Source of the DNA: UBA10649 sp964597445 | Lineage (GTDB): Bacteria > Actinomycetota > Actinomycetes > S36-B12 | Reading direction: 5' to 3' | Assembly: GCA_964597445.1 (NCBI GenBank) | Contig: CAZQXO010000030.1 | Location: 1 to 24,962, forward strand | Length of the DNA stretch: 24,962 nt | In this document: positions 1 through 8,525 of the stretch, piece by piece | How the letters are laid out: every line of letters starts with the position of its first letter | Numbering within the stretch: the stretch's first letter is position 1 | The notes under the pieces: model-generated | The model's input: only the letters and a program-made list of their open reading frames with translations | Told to the model about the DNA's origin: nothing | The model's database searches: none | Program-made: the position numbers and the translations under genes

Positions 1-203
1 CGGAGGTGTTCAAGTGCGGCTGGGTCCAGGACGGCCGCAAGGCGATCCTGAGCATGGCCCTCGCGGGCACCTTCCCCGCGTCCGACCTGCGGATCACGAT
101 CCGCAGGAACGCGGTCAGCACGCCGGCGCAGGCAGGCTCGTACGCCGTCACGCTGTCCAGCTGGGCGTTCTCGCCCGTCGGCACCACGGTGACGATCCGC
201 TAG
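1..203 (+). CDS. C-terminal fragment of an unidentified protein, cut by the window edge
   Basis: The frame is open from the first bases of the window to TAG at 201-203, giving about 67 residues that end in TTVTIR. The piece is rich in alternating hydrophobic and Thr/Ser residues, as in a beta-sandwich or secreted domain, and has one Cys near its start. I recognise no family motif and assign no function. It reads in the same direction as glmU, with an 89-bp gap that holds a possible promoter, so it is probably not co-transcribed with glmU. The GTG at position 6 is unlikely to be the real start because the frame continues upstream of it. Confidence 0.55.
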   Translation, partial: EVFKCGWVQDGRKAILSMALAGTFPASDLRITIRRNAVSTPAQAGSYAVTLSSWAFSPVGTTVTIR

Positions 204-229
204 CGGAACCGGGCGCACGCGGCGACGGA

Positions 230-235
230 TAGGGT
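230..235 (+). promoter_or_regulatory. Possible -10 element for glmU
   Basis: TAGGGT fits the actinobacterial TANNNT -10 pattern and lies in the only gap upstream of glmU. No convincing -35 hexamer is seen about 17 bp upstream. A start near 242 would put the hairpin at 258-274 in the 5' leader. This rests on motif and position only. Confidence 0.35.
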
Positions 236-257
236 GAGGGTGCCTTCCCCGGCCGTC

Positions 258-274
258 GCACGGCTTCGCCGTGC
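258..274 (+). repeat. Perfect 7-bp hairpin in the glmU leader
   Basis: GCACGGC, loop TTC, GCCGTGC. It lies 18 nt before the GTG start of glmU, just upstream of its Shine-Dalgarno AGAGGA. It could be the 3' hairpin of the upstream gene or affect glmU translation. There is no T-run after it, so a classical intrinsic terminator is not clear. Confidence 0.5.
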
Positions 275-292
275 CCGACCCAGAGGACAGAA

Positions 293-1777
293 GTGACCAC
301 GAGTCGTCCCTCCGTCGTCGTCATCCTCGCCGCGGGTGAGGGCACGCGCATGCGGTCGCGAACCCCGAAGGTCCTGCACGCCGTCGCCGGCCGATCCCTC
401 CTCGGTCACGTCATCGAGGCGGCCGCGACGCTCGAGCCGCAGCACCTCGTCGTCGTCATCGGCCACGGACGCGATCAGGTGCAGCAGCATCTCGACGAGG
501 TCGCGCCCTGGGCCGTGACGGTCGTGCAGGAGGAGCAGAACGGCACCGGTCATGCCGTCCGCGTCGCCCTCCGCGGACTCGCCGAGCGCGGCATCGTCGT
601 GAGTGGTGGTCCTGTGGTGGTGCTGACCGGCGACACTCCGCTCCTGACCGGCCGCACCCTCGTGGACCTGCTGATGGAGCACGACTCGGCTGGCGCTGCG
701 GCAACGGTGCTCACGGCACGACTCGCGGATCCGACGGGCTACGGGCGCATCGTCCGTGAGCCCGACGGAAGCGTGGCCCGCATCGTCGAGCACAAGGACG
801 CCGATGCCGCGACGCTCGCGATCGACGAGATCAACTCCGGGATGTATGCGTTCGAGGCGGACTCCCTGGCCTCCTCGCTGGATCGGCTGACCACCGACAA
901 TGCGCAGGGCGAGGAGTACCTCACCGACGTCATCTCACTCCTGCGCGGGACGGGTCGCACAGTCGCCGCGTCCGTGTGCGGGGATCCGACCGAGATCCTC
1001 GGCGTCAACGACCGCGTGCAGCTCTCGGAGGCGGCCGACATCATGCGCGACCGCATCAACCAGGGGTGGATGCGGGCAGGCGTGACCATGGTGGATTCGT
1101 CGACCGTCTGGCTGGATGTCGATGTCGAGCTCGCACCTGACTCCCTGATCCGCCCGCAGGTGACCCTGCGTGGACCCACCTCGGTGGCGACCGGTGCCGT
1201 CATCGGTCCCGGCACGACGCTCATCTCCTGCGAGGTCGGCACCGATGCCGAGGTCATCCACACATGGGCGGAACTCGCCGTCATCGGCGAGCGCGCGAAG
1301 GTCGGGCCCTTCACCTACCTGCGTCCCGGCGCCGTCCTCGGCGACGACACCAAGGCCGGGGCCTATGTGGAGATCAAGAACTCCACACTGGGCGAGGGAG
1401 CCAAGGTTCCGCACCTGTCGTATGTGGGTGACGCCGAGATCGGTGCCGGGTCCAACATCGGTGCGGCGACCGTCACCGTCAACTACGACGGCGTCGAGAA
1501 GCACCGCACCGTCGTCGGTGCCCACGCCCGGATCGGAAGCGACACCATGCTCGTCGCGCCCGTCACCATCGGTGACGGGGCCTACACCGCTGCGGGCTCG
1601 GTGATCACGGAGGACGTACCTCCCGGCGCCATGGCTGTCGGTCGAGCCCGGCAGCGCAACGTGACGGGGTGGGTGGAGCGCCGCCGAGCCGGATCACCCG
1701 CTGCCGAGGCCGCTGAGCAGGCGCGGCAGGATGCTGCCCACGAGACGTCGTCCGACCGCCCCCACGAGACTTCCTAG
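293..1777 (+). CDS. glmU: Bifunctional GlmU: GlcN-1-P N-acetyltransferase / GlcNAc-1-P uridyltransferase
   Basis: Makes UDP-GlcNAc, the precursor of peptidoglycan, in two cytoplasmic steps: acetylation of glucosamine-1-phosphate by acetyl-CoA, then uridylyl transfer from UTP. The 494-residue protein has the N-terminal nucleotidyltransferase domain with LAAGEGTRM at 12-20 and its Lys at 26, and the QNGTGHAV uridine-binding loop at 82-89. From about residue 255 a left-handed beta-helix of hexapeptide repeats follows, with the acetyltransferase motifs PFTYLRPGA, GAYVEIKNS, KVPHLSYVGD and NYDG. The tail after about residue 460 is Ala/Glu-rich and probably disordered. GTG at 293 has AGAGGA about 7 nt upstream. 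The stop codon overlaps the Shine-Dalgarno of prs, so the two genes are probably co-transcribed. Confidence 0.97.
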   Translation: MTTSRPSVVVILAAGEGTRMRSRTPKVLHAVAGRSLLGHVIEAAATLEPQHLVVVIGHGRDQVQQHLDEVAPWAVTVVQEEQNGTGHAVRVALRGLAERGIVVSGGPVVVLTGDTPLLTGRTLVDLLMEHDSAGAAATVLTARLADPTGYGRIVREPDGSVARIVEHKDADAATLAIDEINSGMYAFEADSLASSLDRLTTDNAQGEEYLTDVISLLRGTGRTVAASVCGDPTEILGVNDRVQLSEAADIMRDRINQGWMRAGVTMVDSSTVWLDVDVELAPDSLIRPQVTLRGPTSVATGAVIGPGTTLISCEVGTDAEVIHTWAELAVIGERAKVGPFTYLRPGAVLGDDTKAGAYVEIKNSTLGEGAKVPHLSYVGDAEIGAGSNIGAATVTVNYDGVEKHRTVVGAHARIGSDTMLVAPVTIGDGAYTAAGSVITEDVPPGAMAVGRARQRNVTGWVERRRAGSPAAEAAEQARQDAAHETSSDRPHETS

Positions 1778-1787
1778 GAGTACGCCG

Positions 1788-2789
1788 GTGACCCAGGTGT
1801 CGGTACCCACGCAGAAGAGGCTCGTACTCCTCGCCGGCCGCTCCTATCCGGAGCTCGCGCAGGAGGTCGCCGATCAGCTCGGCATCCCGCTGTCACCGAC
1901 CCTCGCCTACGACTTCGCGAACGGCGAGATCTTCGTCCGCTTCCAGGAGTCGGTCCGCGGAACAGACGCCTTCGTGCTGCAGAGCCACACGACTCCGATC
2001 AACAAGTGGATCATGGAGCAGCTCATCATGATCGACGCGCTCAAGCGGGCATCCGCCAAGCGCATCACCGTGATCGTGCCGTTCTACGGGTATGCCCGCC
2101 AGGACAAGAAGCACCGCGGACGCGAGCCCATCTCCGCCCGTCTCATCGCCGACCTGTTCAAGACGGCAGGCGCGGACCGCCTGATGACGGTCGACCTGCA
2201 CACATCGCAGATCCAGGGGTTCTTCGACGGCCCCGTCGATCACCTGTTCGCGATGCCCCTTCTGGCCAAGCACGTGGCGTCCCGGGTGCCGCGCGAGGAG
2301 ATCACGGTCGTGTCGCCGGACGCCGGACGCGTGCGTGTCGCCGAGCGCTGGACCGACATCCTCGGTGCACCGCTGGCGATCATCCACAAGCGCCGTGACC
2401 CGGACATCCCGAACCAGGTCCGCGTGTTCGAGGTCGTCGGTGACGTACGTGATCGCGTCTGCGTCCTCGTCGACGACATGATCGACACCGGCGGCACCAT
2501 CGTGAAGGCCGCGGAGACCCTGTTCGAGAACGGGGCCAAGGACGTCATCGTCGCCGCGACGCACGGCATCCTCAGCGACCCGGCCCGTGAGCGGCTGCAG
2601 GAGTCGAGGATCTCCGAGGTCATCGTCACGAACACGCTGCCGATCCCGGCCGAGCACCAGTTCGAGAAGCTGACGATCCTCTCCATCGCGCCGATCCTGG
2701 CCAAGGCCATCACCGAGGTGTTCACCGACGGCTCCGTCACCTCCATGTTCGAGGGCGATGAGGTCGAGGGCGAGGTCTCGTCCCACTGA
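1788..2789 (+). CDS. prs: Ribose-phosphate pyrophosphokinase (PRPP synthase)
   Basis: Transfers pyrophosphate from ATP to ribose-5-phosphate, giving PRPP for purine, pyrimidine, histidine, tryptophan and NAD synthesis. The 333-residue class I enzyme shows the ATP-binding flexible loop KKHRGRE (107-113), VDLHTSQIQGFF, and the PRPP-binding motif DDMIDTGGT (229-237). The frame is open further left to an ATG at 1731, but that would overlap glmU by 47 bp. GTG at 1788 is preferred because AGGAG at 1776-1780 lies 7 nt upstream and the family N-terminus (KRLVLLAGRSYPELA) follows about ten residues later. The gene starts 10 bp after the glmU stop. glmU-prs is a conserved bacterial pair linking cell-wall and nucleotide precursors. 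Confidence 0.97.
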   Translation: MTQVSVPTQKRLVLLAGRSYPELAQEVADQLGIPLSPTLAYDFANGEIFVRFQESVRGTDAFVLQSHTTPINKWIMEQLIMIDALKRASAKRITVIVPFYGYARQDKKHRGREPISARLIADLFKTAGADRLMTVDLHTSQIQGFFDGPVDHLFAMPLLAKHVASRVPREEITVVSPDAGRVRVAERWTDILGAPLAIIHKRRDPDIPNQVRVFEVVGDVRDRVCVLVDDMIDTGGTIVKAAETLFENGAKDVIVAATHGILSDPARERLQESRISEVIVTNTLPIPAEHQFEKLTILSIAPILAKAITEVFTDGSVTSMFEGDEVEGEVSSH

Positions 2790-2832
2790 GCGCCGCGGGC
2801 GGGGGCCGGTCACGACCCCGTCAGGGGCGGGG

Positions 2833-2838
2833 TAGACT
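2833..2838 (+). promoter_or_regulatory. Possible -10 element for rplY
   Basis: TAGACT fits the TANNNT -10 pattern in the 175-bp gap between prs and rplY. The -35 region (about 2810-2815) is a poor match. A start near 2845 would leave a leader of about 120 nt with a small CCCTC-GGC-GAGGG hairpin at 2846-2858, which could also be autoregulatory. Nothing else recognisable was seen in this gap. Confidence 0.3.
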
Positions 2839-2964
2839 CGACGAGCCCTCGGCGAGGGTGGGGCAGGGCAGCACCGACCGTGGTGCCGGGTCGCACCGTG
2901 ATCGACGTGGTCGGCGCCCACCGGCGTTGCCGAAGGCGACCGACGACGACCGAGGAGTTCTGAC

Positions 2965-3489
2965 GTGACCACCGTGGCCCTGACCGCTTCCCCCCGATCC
3001 GACTTCGGCAAGGGCGCAGCCCGTCGCACCCGTCGTGAGGGCAGCACGCCTGCCGTCATCTACGGCGGCGATCTCGACCTGCTGCACATCGCCATCAACA
3101 CGCACGAGCTCGATCTGGCCCTGCGCAAGCCACGCGTCGTCCTGTCGCTCCAGATCGAGGGACGCACGGTCCTCACCAAGCCCCGCGACATCCAGCGCGA
3201 TCCGGTGAAGCGCAGCCTGGAGCACGTGGACCTCGTCGTGATCTCGGCGGAGGAGGCCCAGCAGCGCTCCGACATGGCCGATGCGATCAAGGCCGCTTCC
3301 GATGCCGCCGAAGAGGCGGGCATGGACGCTGCCGCCGCGGTGCAGGCCCTCGAGGCGGCAGTCGCCGCCGGTGAGGATCCGACGGCTGCCGCGGCACACG
3401 CTGTCGAGGATGCCGAGAACAAGGCGGAGGAGTACGCGGAGGCCAACAAGGCCGAGGCAGCCGCCGAGAGCGCTCCCGCCGCGGAGTAG
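2965..3489 (+). CDS. rplY: Ribosomal protein L25 (CTC family), with an atypical C-terminal half
   Basis: Binds 5S rRNA in the large ribosomal subunit. The first ~93 residues match the L25 core: FGKGAARRTRREGSTPAVIYGG, the paired LALRKPRVVLSLQIEG strands, and RDIQRDPVKRSLEHVDLVV. Actinobacterial members usually continue into a beta-rich TL5/CTC C-terminal domain. Here residues ~95-174 are instead Ala/Glu-rich (repeated AAEEA, AAAVQALEAAVAAGED, AEEYAEANKAEAAAE), which predicts helix or disorder. I see no TL5-like strands. GTG at 2965 has GAGGAG at 2952-2957 upstream, and the family N-terminus begins at once. It is followed 9 bp later by pth, the usual neighbour. L25 identity is firm; the nature of the tail is read from composition only. 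Confidence 0.93.
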   Translation: MTTVALTASPRSDFGKGAARRTRREGSTPAVIYGGDLDLLHIAINTHELDLALRKPRVVLSLQIEGRTVLTKPRDIQRDPVKRSLEHVDLVVISAEEAQQRSDMADAIKAASDAAEEAGMDAAAAVQALEAAVAAGEDPTAAAAHAVEDAENKAEEYAEANKAEAAAESAPAAE

Positions 3490-3498
3490 TCCGCCGTC

Positions 3499-4086
3499 GT
3501 GTCGACCACCCCGTGGCTCGTCGTCGGGCTCGGGAACCCGGGTCCGGAGTACGCCGCGACCCGGCACAACATCGGCTTCATGGTCGTCGACGACCTCGCC
3601 TCGCGCATGGGCGTGAAGCTGGCCCGTCACAAGCGGGCCCACGCTGTCGCAGGTGAGGGGCGTCTGGGCGTGCCGGGGGCGATGGCGCGCGTGGTGGTCG
3701 CCGAGCCGCTGTCGTTCATGAACGAGTCCGGCGGACCCGTGTCGGCCCTCATGTCGTTCTACGGGGTCGAGGCCGATCACCTCGTCGTCGTGCACGACGA
3801 GCTCGATCTCCCGTTCGATGCCCTGCGCGTCAAGCTCGGCGGAGGCGACAACGGGCACAACGGGCTCCGGAGCATCCGTCGTTCGACGGGCACGGGCGAC
3901 TTCCTACGGGTCCGGGCGGGGATCGGGCGGCCTCCGGGTCGACAGGATCCGGCAGCCTTCGTGCTCAAGCCCTTCTCGTCCACCGAGCGAGCCGACCTTC
4001 CCACCTTCGTGGACCGATGCGCGGACGCGGTCGACTCGCTCGTGCTCGAGGGTCTCGAGCGCACCCAGAACCGATTCAACGACTGA
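3499..4086 (+). CDS. pth: Peptidyl-tRNA hydrolase
   Basis: Cleaves peptidyl-tRNAs released from stalled ribosomes to recycle tRNA. The 195-residue protein has the family motifs GLGNPGPEYAATRHNIGF (10-27) with Asn13 and catalytic His23, FMNESGGPV, VVVHDELDLPF with the catalytic-site Asp, and the GGGDNGHNGLRS loop. Length is normal for the family. GTG at 3499 is chosen because the family begins only a few residues before LVVGLGNPG. The Shine-Dalgarno is weak: GGAG at 3483-3486 lies 12 nt upstream, inside the end of rplY. With a 9-bp gap after rplY, translational coupling is likely. The rplY-pth-mfd order is common in Actinomycetes. Confidence 0.97.
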   Translation: MSTTPWLVVGLGNPGPEYAATRHNIGFMVVDDLASRMGVKLARHKRAHAVAGEGRLGVPGAMARVVVAEPLSFMNESGGPVSALMSFYGVEADHLVVVHDELDLPFDALRVKLGGGDNGHNGLRSIRRSTGTGDFLRVRAGIGRPPGRQDPAAFVLKPFSSTERADLPTFVDRCADAVDSLVLEGLERTQNRFND

Positions 4087-4092
4087 CCCCGG

Positions 4093-4108
4093 GCGGGAGA
4101 TCTCCCGC
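4093..4108. repeat. Perfect 16-bp palindrome between pth and cysQ
   Basis: GCGGGAGATCTCCCGC equals its own reverse complement and lies 6 bp after the pth stop and 20 bp before the cysQ ATG. As RNA it can form a 6-bp stem with a GATC loop. It has no T-run after it. It could be a weak attenuator or a protein-binding site, and the sequence alone cannot separate these. Confidence 0.6.
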
Positions 4109-4128
4109 GGGTGCGAAAGGGTAGGACC

Positions 4129-4935
4129 ATGACGACGGATGCCGAGCTCTCCCGCGATGTCGCCCGCGTGGCCGGGCAGCTCCTGCTTGCCCTCCGTGAG
4201 GGGTTCGGCCCGATCGATGACCCGGATGCCGCGAACGCCCTGCGCAAGGAGGGCGACCGGCAGTCGCACGTGCGGATCATGGAGCTGCTCTCGGCAGCGC
4301 GGCCCGGTGACGCCATCCTCAGCGAGGAAGGGAAGGACGATGCCTCGCGACTCGATGCCGAGCGCGTGTGGATCGTCGATCCGCTCGACGGCACCTTCGA
4401 GTACGGCCAGGGCCGCGTGGACTTCGCCGTGCACATCGCCCTGTGGGAGCCGGGTTCGGCCCAGCTCTCGGCCTGCACGGTCGACCTGCCCGCGCAGGGC
4501 ATCACCCGATCGGTGATCGAGCCCGTCACCGCCCCCGCCCCTCTGCCGACGGATCGACCCATCCGGATCGTCGCGTCACGCAGCAGGCCTCCTGCGACCC
4601 TGCCCCAGGTGGTCGCCCACCTCGCCGACACGCTGGCCGCGACCGGCGTGAACCGGCACGGCGTGGAGATCGTCGATGTTGGATCGGTGGGCGCGAAGGT
4701 CAACGAGATCATCGCGGGGCGCGCCGAGGCGTATGTGCACGACACGGGCTTCTACGAGTGGGATGTCGCCGCGCCCTACGGAGTGGCGCATCACTACGGA
4801 CTGGTTCCGTCGCATGTCGACGGATCGCCGGTGATCTTCAACCAGATGCCGCCGTACGTCACCGATCTCACCGTGAGTCACCCCGAGCTCCTCGACCCGC
4901 TCCGTTCGGCGCTCCGGGCCGCAGCCACGCCGTGA
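4129..4935 (+). CDS. cysQ: Inositol-monophosphatase superfamily phosphatase, CysQ-like
   Basis: Li+-sensitive, metal-dependent phosphatase fold. The closest resemblance is to actinobacterial CysQ, which removes the 3'-phosphate from PAP, a by-product of sulfate assimilation. HisN or inositol-1-phosphatase activity cannot be ruled out. Of 269 residues, metal ligands appear as SEEG (Ser65-Gly68), VDPLDGT (Asp84, Asp87 in 83-89) and EWDVAAP (Asp212). AVHIALWEPG after the DPLDGT block is CysQ-like. ATG at 4129 is preferred over the in-frame GTG at 4111 because AAAGGGTAGG lies just before it. The stop overlaps the mfd start by GTGA, so the two are translationally coupled. Confidence 0.75.
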   Translation: MTTDAELSRDVARVAGQLLLALREGFGPIDDPDAANALRKEGDRQSHVRIMELLSAARPGDAILSEEGKDDASRLDAERVWIVDPLDGTFEYGQGRVDFAVHIALWEPGSAQLSACTVDLPAQGITRSVIEPVTAPAPLPTDRPIRIVASRSRPPATLPQVVAHLADTLAATGVNRHGVEIVDVGSVGAKVNEIIAGRAEAYVHDTGFYEWDVAAPYGVAHHYGLVPSHVDGSPVIFNQMPPYVTDLTVSHPELLDPLRSALRAAATP

Positions 4936-7900
4936 CGCTCATCGGACTGCTCGCCTGCCTGTCGGACGGCGACGGCTCCACCACTGCTCCCACGGGTCTG
5001 GCGCAGGTGGGCGATGCCGCGTCCCTCGGACTCGGCAGCCTCGTCGAGGCGCCGGGTCCACTGCACCCCGTCGTCGTCGCGGAGATCGCCCGACGCCGTG
5101 CTTCCGATGGACCTGTCGTCGTCGTGACAGCGACCGGGCGCGAGGCCGAGGATGTCGCCGCGACCCTGCCTGATCTGGTGCCGGGCGTGCGCGCGGAGGT
5201 GTTCCCCTCCTGGGAGACCCTGCCGCACGAGCGGCTGTCGCCCTCCCTCGACACGGTGGGTCGGCGCGTGGCGCTCATGCGGAGGCTGGCGCATCCCGAC
5301 GCGCAGGATCCGCTGGGGCAGCCGGTCGATGTCCTGGTGACGTCCGTGCGCGCCTTCCTTCAGCCCGTGGTTGCGGGCCTCGCCGATGTGCTGCCGGTGC
5401 GGCTCGCCGTGGGGGATGAACGGCCTCTGGACGAACTCGTCACGTCGCTCGTCGAGCTCGGCTACGAGCGAGTCGACCTCATCGAGCGTCGTGGGCAGGT
5501 CGCGGTGCGTGGAGGCATCCTCGATGTGTTCCCTCCGACCGAGGAGCACCCCCTTCGCGTGGAGTTCTGGGGCGACACCGTCGAGGAGATCCGCTCCTTC
5601 TCGGTCGCCGACCAGCGATCCCTGGAGATCGCCGAGGCGGGACTCTGGGCGCCTGCAGTCCGCGAACTGCTGCTGACGTCCGAGGTGCGGACACGGGCCG
5701 CGCAGCTCGCGCAGTCACAGCCACACCTGGCTGACTTGTGCGATCGGCTGGCGCTGGGCATCGCAGTGGAGGGCATGGAGTCCCTCGCCCCCGTGCTCGC
5801 GGGGGGCATGACGATGCCGCTGGAGCTGGTGCCGTCCCGCGCCAACGTCGTCCTGCTCGAGCCCGAGCGGATCCGGCGACGAGCGCACGATGTCGTGCGC
5901 ACCGCCGAGGAGTTCCTCGCTGCCTCGTGGCACAACGCGACGGTGGGCAATGCGACACCGATCGACCTTGCCGCAGCGTCCTATCGCGACCTGTCCGAGG
6001 TCCGGGCCATTTCGGCAGCCCGAGGGGATGCCTGGTGGCGCGTCACGTCGCTGACGAGCGACGAGTCTGTCGACCACCCCGAGGACTCAGAGACGTCGCC
6101 TGTGCGCATCCCGGGACGCGCCCTCGACACCTATCGCGGGGACTCCTCCCGCGCGATCGAGGATCTCCGCACCTGGATCGAGTCCGGCTCGCGCGTCCTC
6201 CTCCTCGCGGAAGGGCACGGATCCGTGACCCGCCTGGTCGAGGAGTTGGCGGATGCGGCCATCCCTGTGACGGCCGTGGAGGATCTCACGCGGGCGCCCG
6301 ACCCGGGTCTGGTGACCGTGACGCGGGCACGGCTCCTGCACGGCTTCATCGCACCCGATGCCGGCCTCACCGTCATGACGGAGACCGACATCGTCGGGCA
6401 GCGGTCCTCGACTCGCGACATGCGGCGCCTGCCATCGCGCCGGCGACGCACCATCGACCCGCTCTCGCTCGCCCCTGGCGACTACGTCGTTCACGAGCAG
6501 CATGGCGTGGGCCGGTACGTCGACATGGTCCAGCGCACCGTGGGAGGTGCTGAGCGGGAGTACCTCGTCCTCGAGTACGCGGCGAGCAAGCGAGGACAGC
6601 CGCCGGACCGCCTGTTCGTGCCCACCGACCAGCTCGACCTCATCACCAAGTACGTCGGGGGAGAGGCGCCGTCCGTTCATCGACTCGGCGGCGCGGACTG
6701 GCAGAAGGCGAAGGGTCGGGCGCGCAAGGCTGTCAAGCAGATCGCGAATGAGCTCGTGCGCCTCTATGCCGCGCGACAGGCCAGCAGGGGCCATGCTTTC
6801 GGAGCGGACACGCCCTGGCAGCGAGAGCTGGAGGATGCCTTCCCCTACCAGGAGACTCCGGACCAACTGGCCTGCATCGACGAGGTCAAGACGGACATGG
6901 AGCGCACGGTGCCCATGGACCGCCTGATCTGCGGCGATGTGGGCTACGGCAAGACCGAGATCGCCGTGCGCGCGGCCTTCAAGGCGGTGCAGGACGGCAA
7001 GCAGGTCGTGGTCCTGGTCCCGACGACGCTGCTGGTCCAGCAGCACCTGTCGACCTTCTCGGAGCGATTCGGGTCCTTCCCGATCAAGGTGGCTGCGCTC
7101 TCGCGCTTCAGCACGGACGCCGAGGCCGCAGCAGTCGTCGCGGGTGTTGCCGATGGCACGGTCGACGTCGTCATCGGGACCCATCGCCTGCTCACGTCAT
7201 CCGTCCGGTTCAAGGATCTCGGACTCGTGATCGTCGACGAGGAGCAGCGCTTCGGGGTCGAGCACAAGGAGCACTTGAAGGCCCTGCGCACCAACGTGGA
7301 CGTGCTGGCGATGTCGGCGACGCCCATCCCCCGAACGCTGGAGATGGCGGTGACCGGCATCCGCGAGATGTCCGTGATGCAGACGCCGCCGGAGGAGCGG
7401 CATCCGGTCCTGACCTTCGTCGGCCCCTACGACGATCGACAGATCTCGGCTGCGATCAATCGCGAGCTGATGCGTGACGGGCAGGTCTTCTTCGTGCACA
7501 ACCGGGTCAAGTCGATCGACCGGGTGGCCGCGCGACTGGGAGAACTCGTCCCGAACGCCCGCATCGCCGTGGCGCACGGGCAGATGAGCGAGTCGTCCCT
7601 CGAGCAGGTCATCGTCGACTTCTGGAACCGGGAGATCGACGTCCTGGTCACCACGACGATCGTCGAGTCAGGCATCGACATCGCGAATGCCAACACGCTC
7701 ATCGTCGATCGCGCGGACACCTTCGGTCTCTCGCAGCTGCACCAGCTGCGCGGACGGGTCGGCCGAGGACGAGAGAGGGCATACGCCTACTTCCTCTATT
7801 CCCCGGAGACACCCCTCACCGAGACGGCACACGAGCGACTCGCCACGATCGCCCAGCACACGGATCTCGGCTCCGGCATGCAGATCGCGATGAAGGACCT

Positions 7901-8525
7901 CGAGATCCGCGGAGCGGGCAACCTCCTGGGCGGTGAGCAGAGCGGCCATATCGCGGATGTGGGATTCGACCTCTACGTCCGTCTCGTCGGAGAGGCGCTC
8001 GCCGAGCACCGCGATGACGTCGTGGCCCTTCCCGCCGAGGTCAAGGTCGAACTGCCCATCGACGCCCACATCCCCACGGAGTACGTGCCGCACGAGCGGC
8101 TGCGGCTCGAGGCCTACAAGCGACTGGCGGATGCGGCAACGGACGCGCAGGTGGACGAGGTCGCATCGGAACTGCTCGACCGCTATGGGCCGCTGCCGTC
8201 GCCCGTGGAGGCGCTCCTGGCCGTGGCGCGCTTCCGGGTGCTGGCCCGATCCGCCGGGCTGACGGAGGTCGTCCTCCAGGGATCGAATGTGCGCTTCCAT
8301 CCCGTGGAGCTGCCGGAGTCCGGCCAGATGCGGCTCGCGCGCCTCTACCCGCGGACCGTGATCAAGCCCGCAGTCCGTACGATCATGGTGCCGAGGCCGG
8401 CGACTGCCCCGATGGGTGGGCAGCCGCTCCGCGGCATCGAGCTCCTCTCGTGGGCGGCCGACCTCATCTCGGCCATCCTCGAGCCCGCACGACCGACCCA
8501 CGTCCAGACGGAGTCCACGACATGA
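4932..8525 (+). CDS. mfd: Transcription-repair coupling factor
   Basis: DNA translocase that removes RNA polymerase stalled at lesions and recruits UvrA. The 1197-residue protein has a UvrB-like module (about 1-400), a CarD-like RNA-polymerase-interaction domain with PGDYVVHEQHGVGRY near residue 517, and a RecG-like helicase core. In the core, Walker A GDVGYGKT is at 668-675, DEEQ at 769-772, then MSATPIPRT, TTTIVESGIDI and QLHQLRGRVGRG. A C-terminal TRCF domain ends the protein. The frame stays open upstream to 4368, but that part only shadows cysQ. GTG at 4932 overlaps the cysQ stop by 4 bp and begins the family-like N-terminus. The stop overlaps the next ATG (ATGA). Confidence 0.98.
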   Translation: MTLIGLLACLSDGDGSTTAPTGLAQVGDAASLGLGSLVEAPGPLHPVVVAEIARRRASDGPVVVVTATGREAEDVAATLPDLVPGVRAEVFPSWETLPHERLSPSLDTVGRRVALMRRLAHPDAQDPLGQPVDVLVTSVRAFLQPVVAGLADVLPVRLAVGDERPLDELVTSLVELGYERVDLIERRGQVAVRGGILDVFPPTEEHPLRVEFWGDTVEEIRSFSVADQRSLEIAEAGLWAPAVRELLLTSEVRTRAAQLAQSQPHLADLCDRLALGIAVEGMESLAPVLAGGMTMPLELVPSRANVVLLEPERIRRRAHDVVRTAEEFLAASWHNATVGNATPIDLAAASYRDLSEVRAISAARGDAWWRVTSLTSDESVDHPEDSETSPVRIPGRALDTYRGDSSRAIEDLRTWIESGSRVLLLAEGHGSVTRLVEELADAAIPVTAVEDLTRAPDPGLVTVTRARLLHGFIAPDAGLTVMTETDIVGQRSSTRDMRRLPSRRRRTIDPLSLAPGDYVVHEQHGVGRYVDMVQRTVGGAEREYLVLEYAASKRGQPPDRLFVPTDQLDLITKYVGGEAPSVHRLGGADWQKAKGRARKAVKQIANELVRLYAARQASRGHAFGADTPWQRELEDAFPYQETPDQLACIDEVKTDMERTVPMDRLICGDVGYGKTEIAVRAAFKAVQDGKQVVVLVPTTLLVQQHLSTFSERFGSFPIKVAALSRFSTDAEAAAVVAGVADGTVDVVIGTHRLLTSSVRFKDLGLVIVDEEQRFGVEHKEHLKALRTNVDVLAMSATPIPRTLEMAVTGIREMSVMQTPPEERHPVLTFVGPYDDRQISAAINRELMRDGQVFFVHNRVKSIDRVAARLGELVPNARIAVAHGQMSESSLEQVIVDFWNREIDVLVTTTIVESGIDIANANTLIVDRADTFGLSQLHQLRGRVGRGRERAYAYFLYSPETPLTETAHERLATIAQHTDLGSGMQIAMKDLEIRGAGNLLGGEQSGHIADVGFDLYVRLVGEALAEHRDDVVALPAEVKVELPIDAHIPTEYVPHERLRLEAYKRLADAATDAQVDEVASELLDRYGPLPSPVEALLAVARFRVLARSAGLTEVVLQGSNVRFHPVELPESGQMRLARLYPRTVIKPAVRTIMVPRPATAPMGGQPLRGIELLSWAADLISAILEPARPTHVQTESTT

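Noticed and set aside
2821..3858. 345-codon open frame on the minus strand
   Set aside because: Antisense to rplY and pth, with Gly/Leu/Arg-rich low-complexity composition and no recognisable domain.
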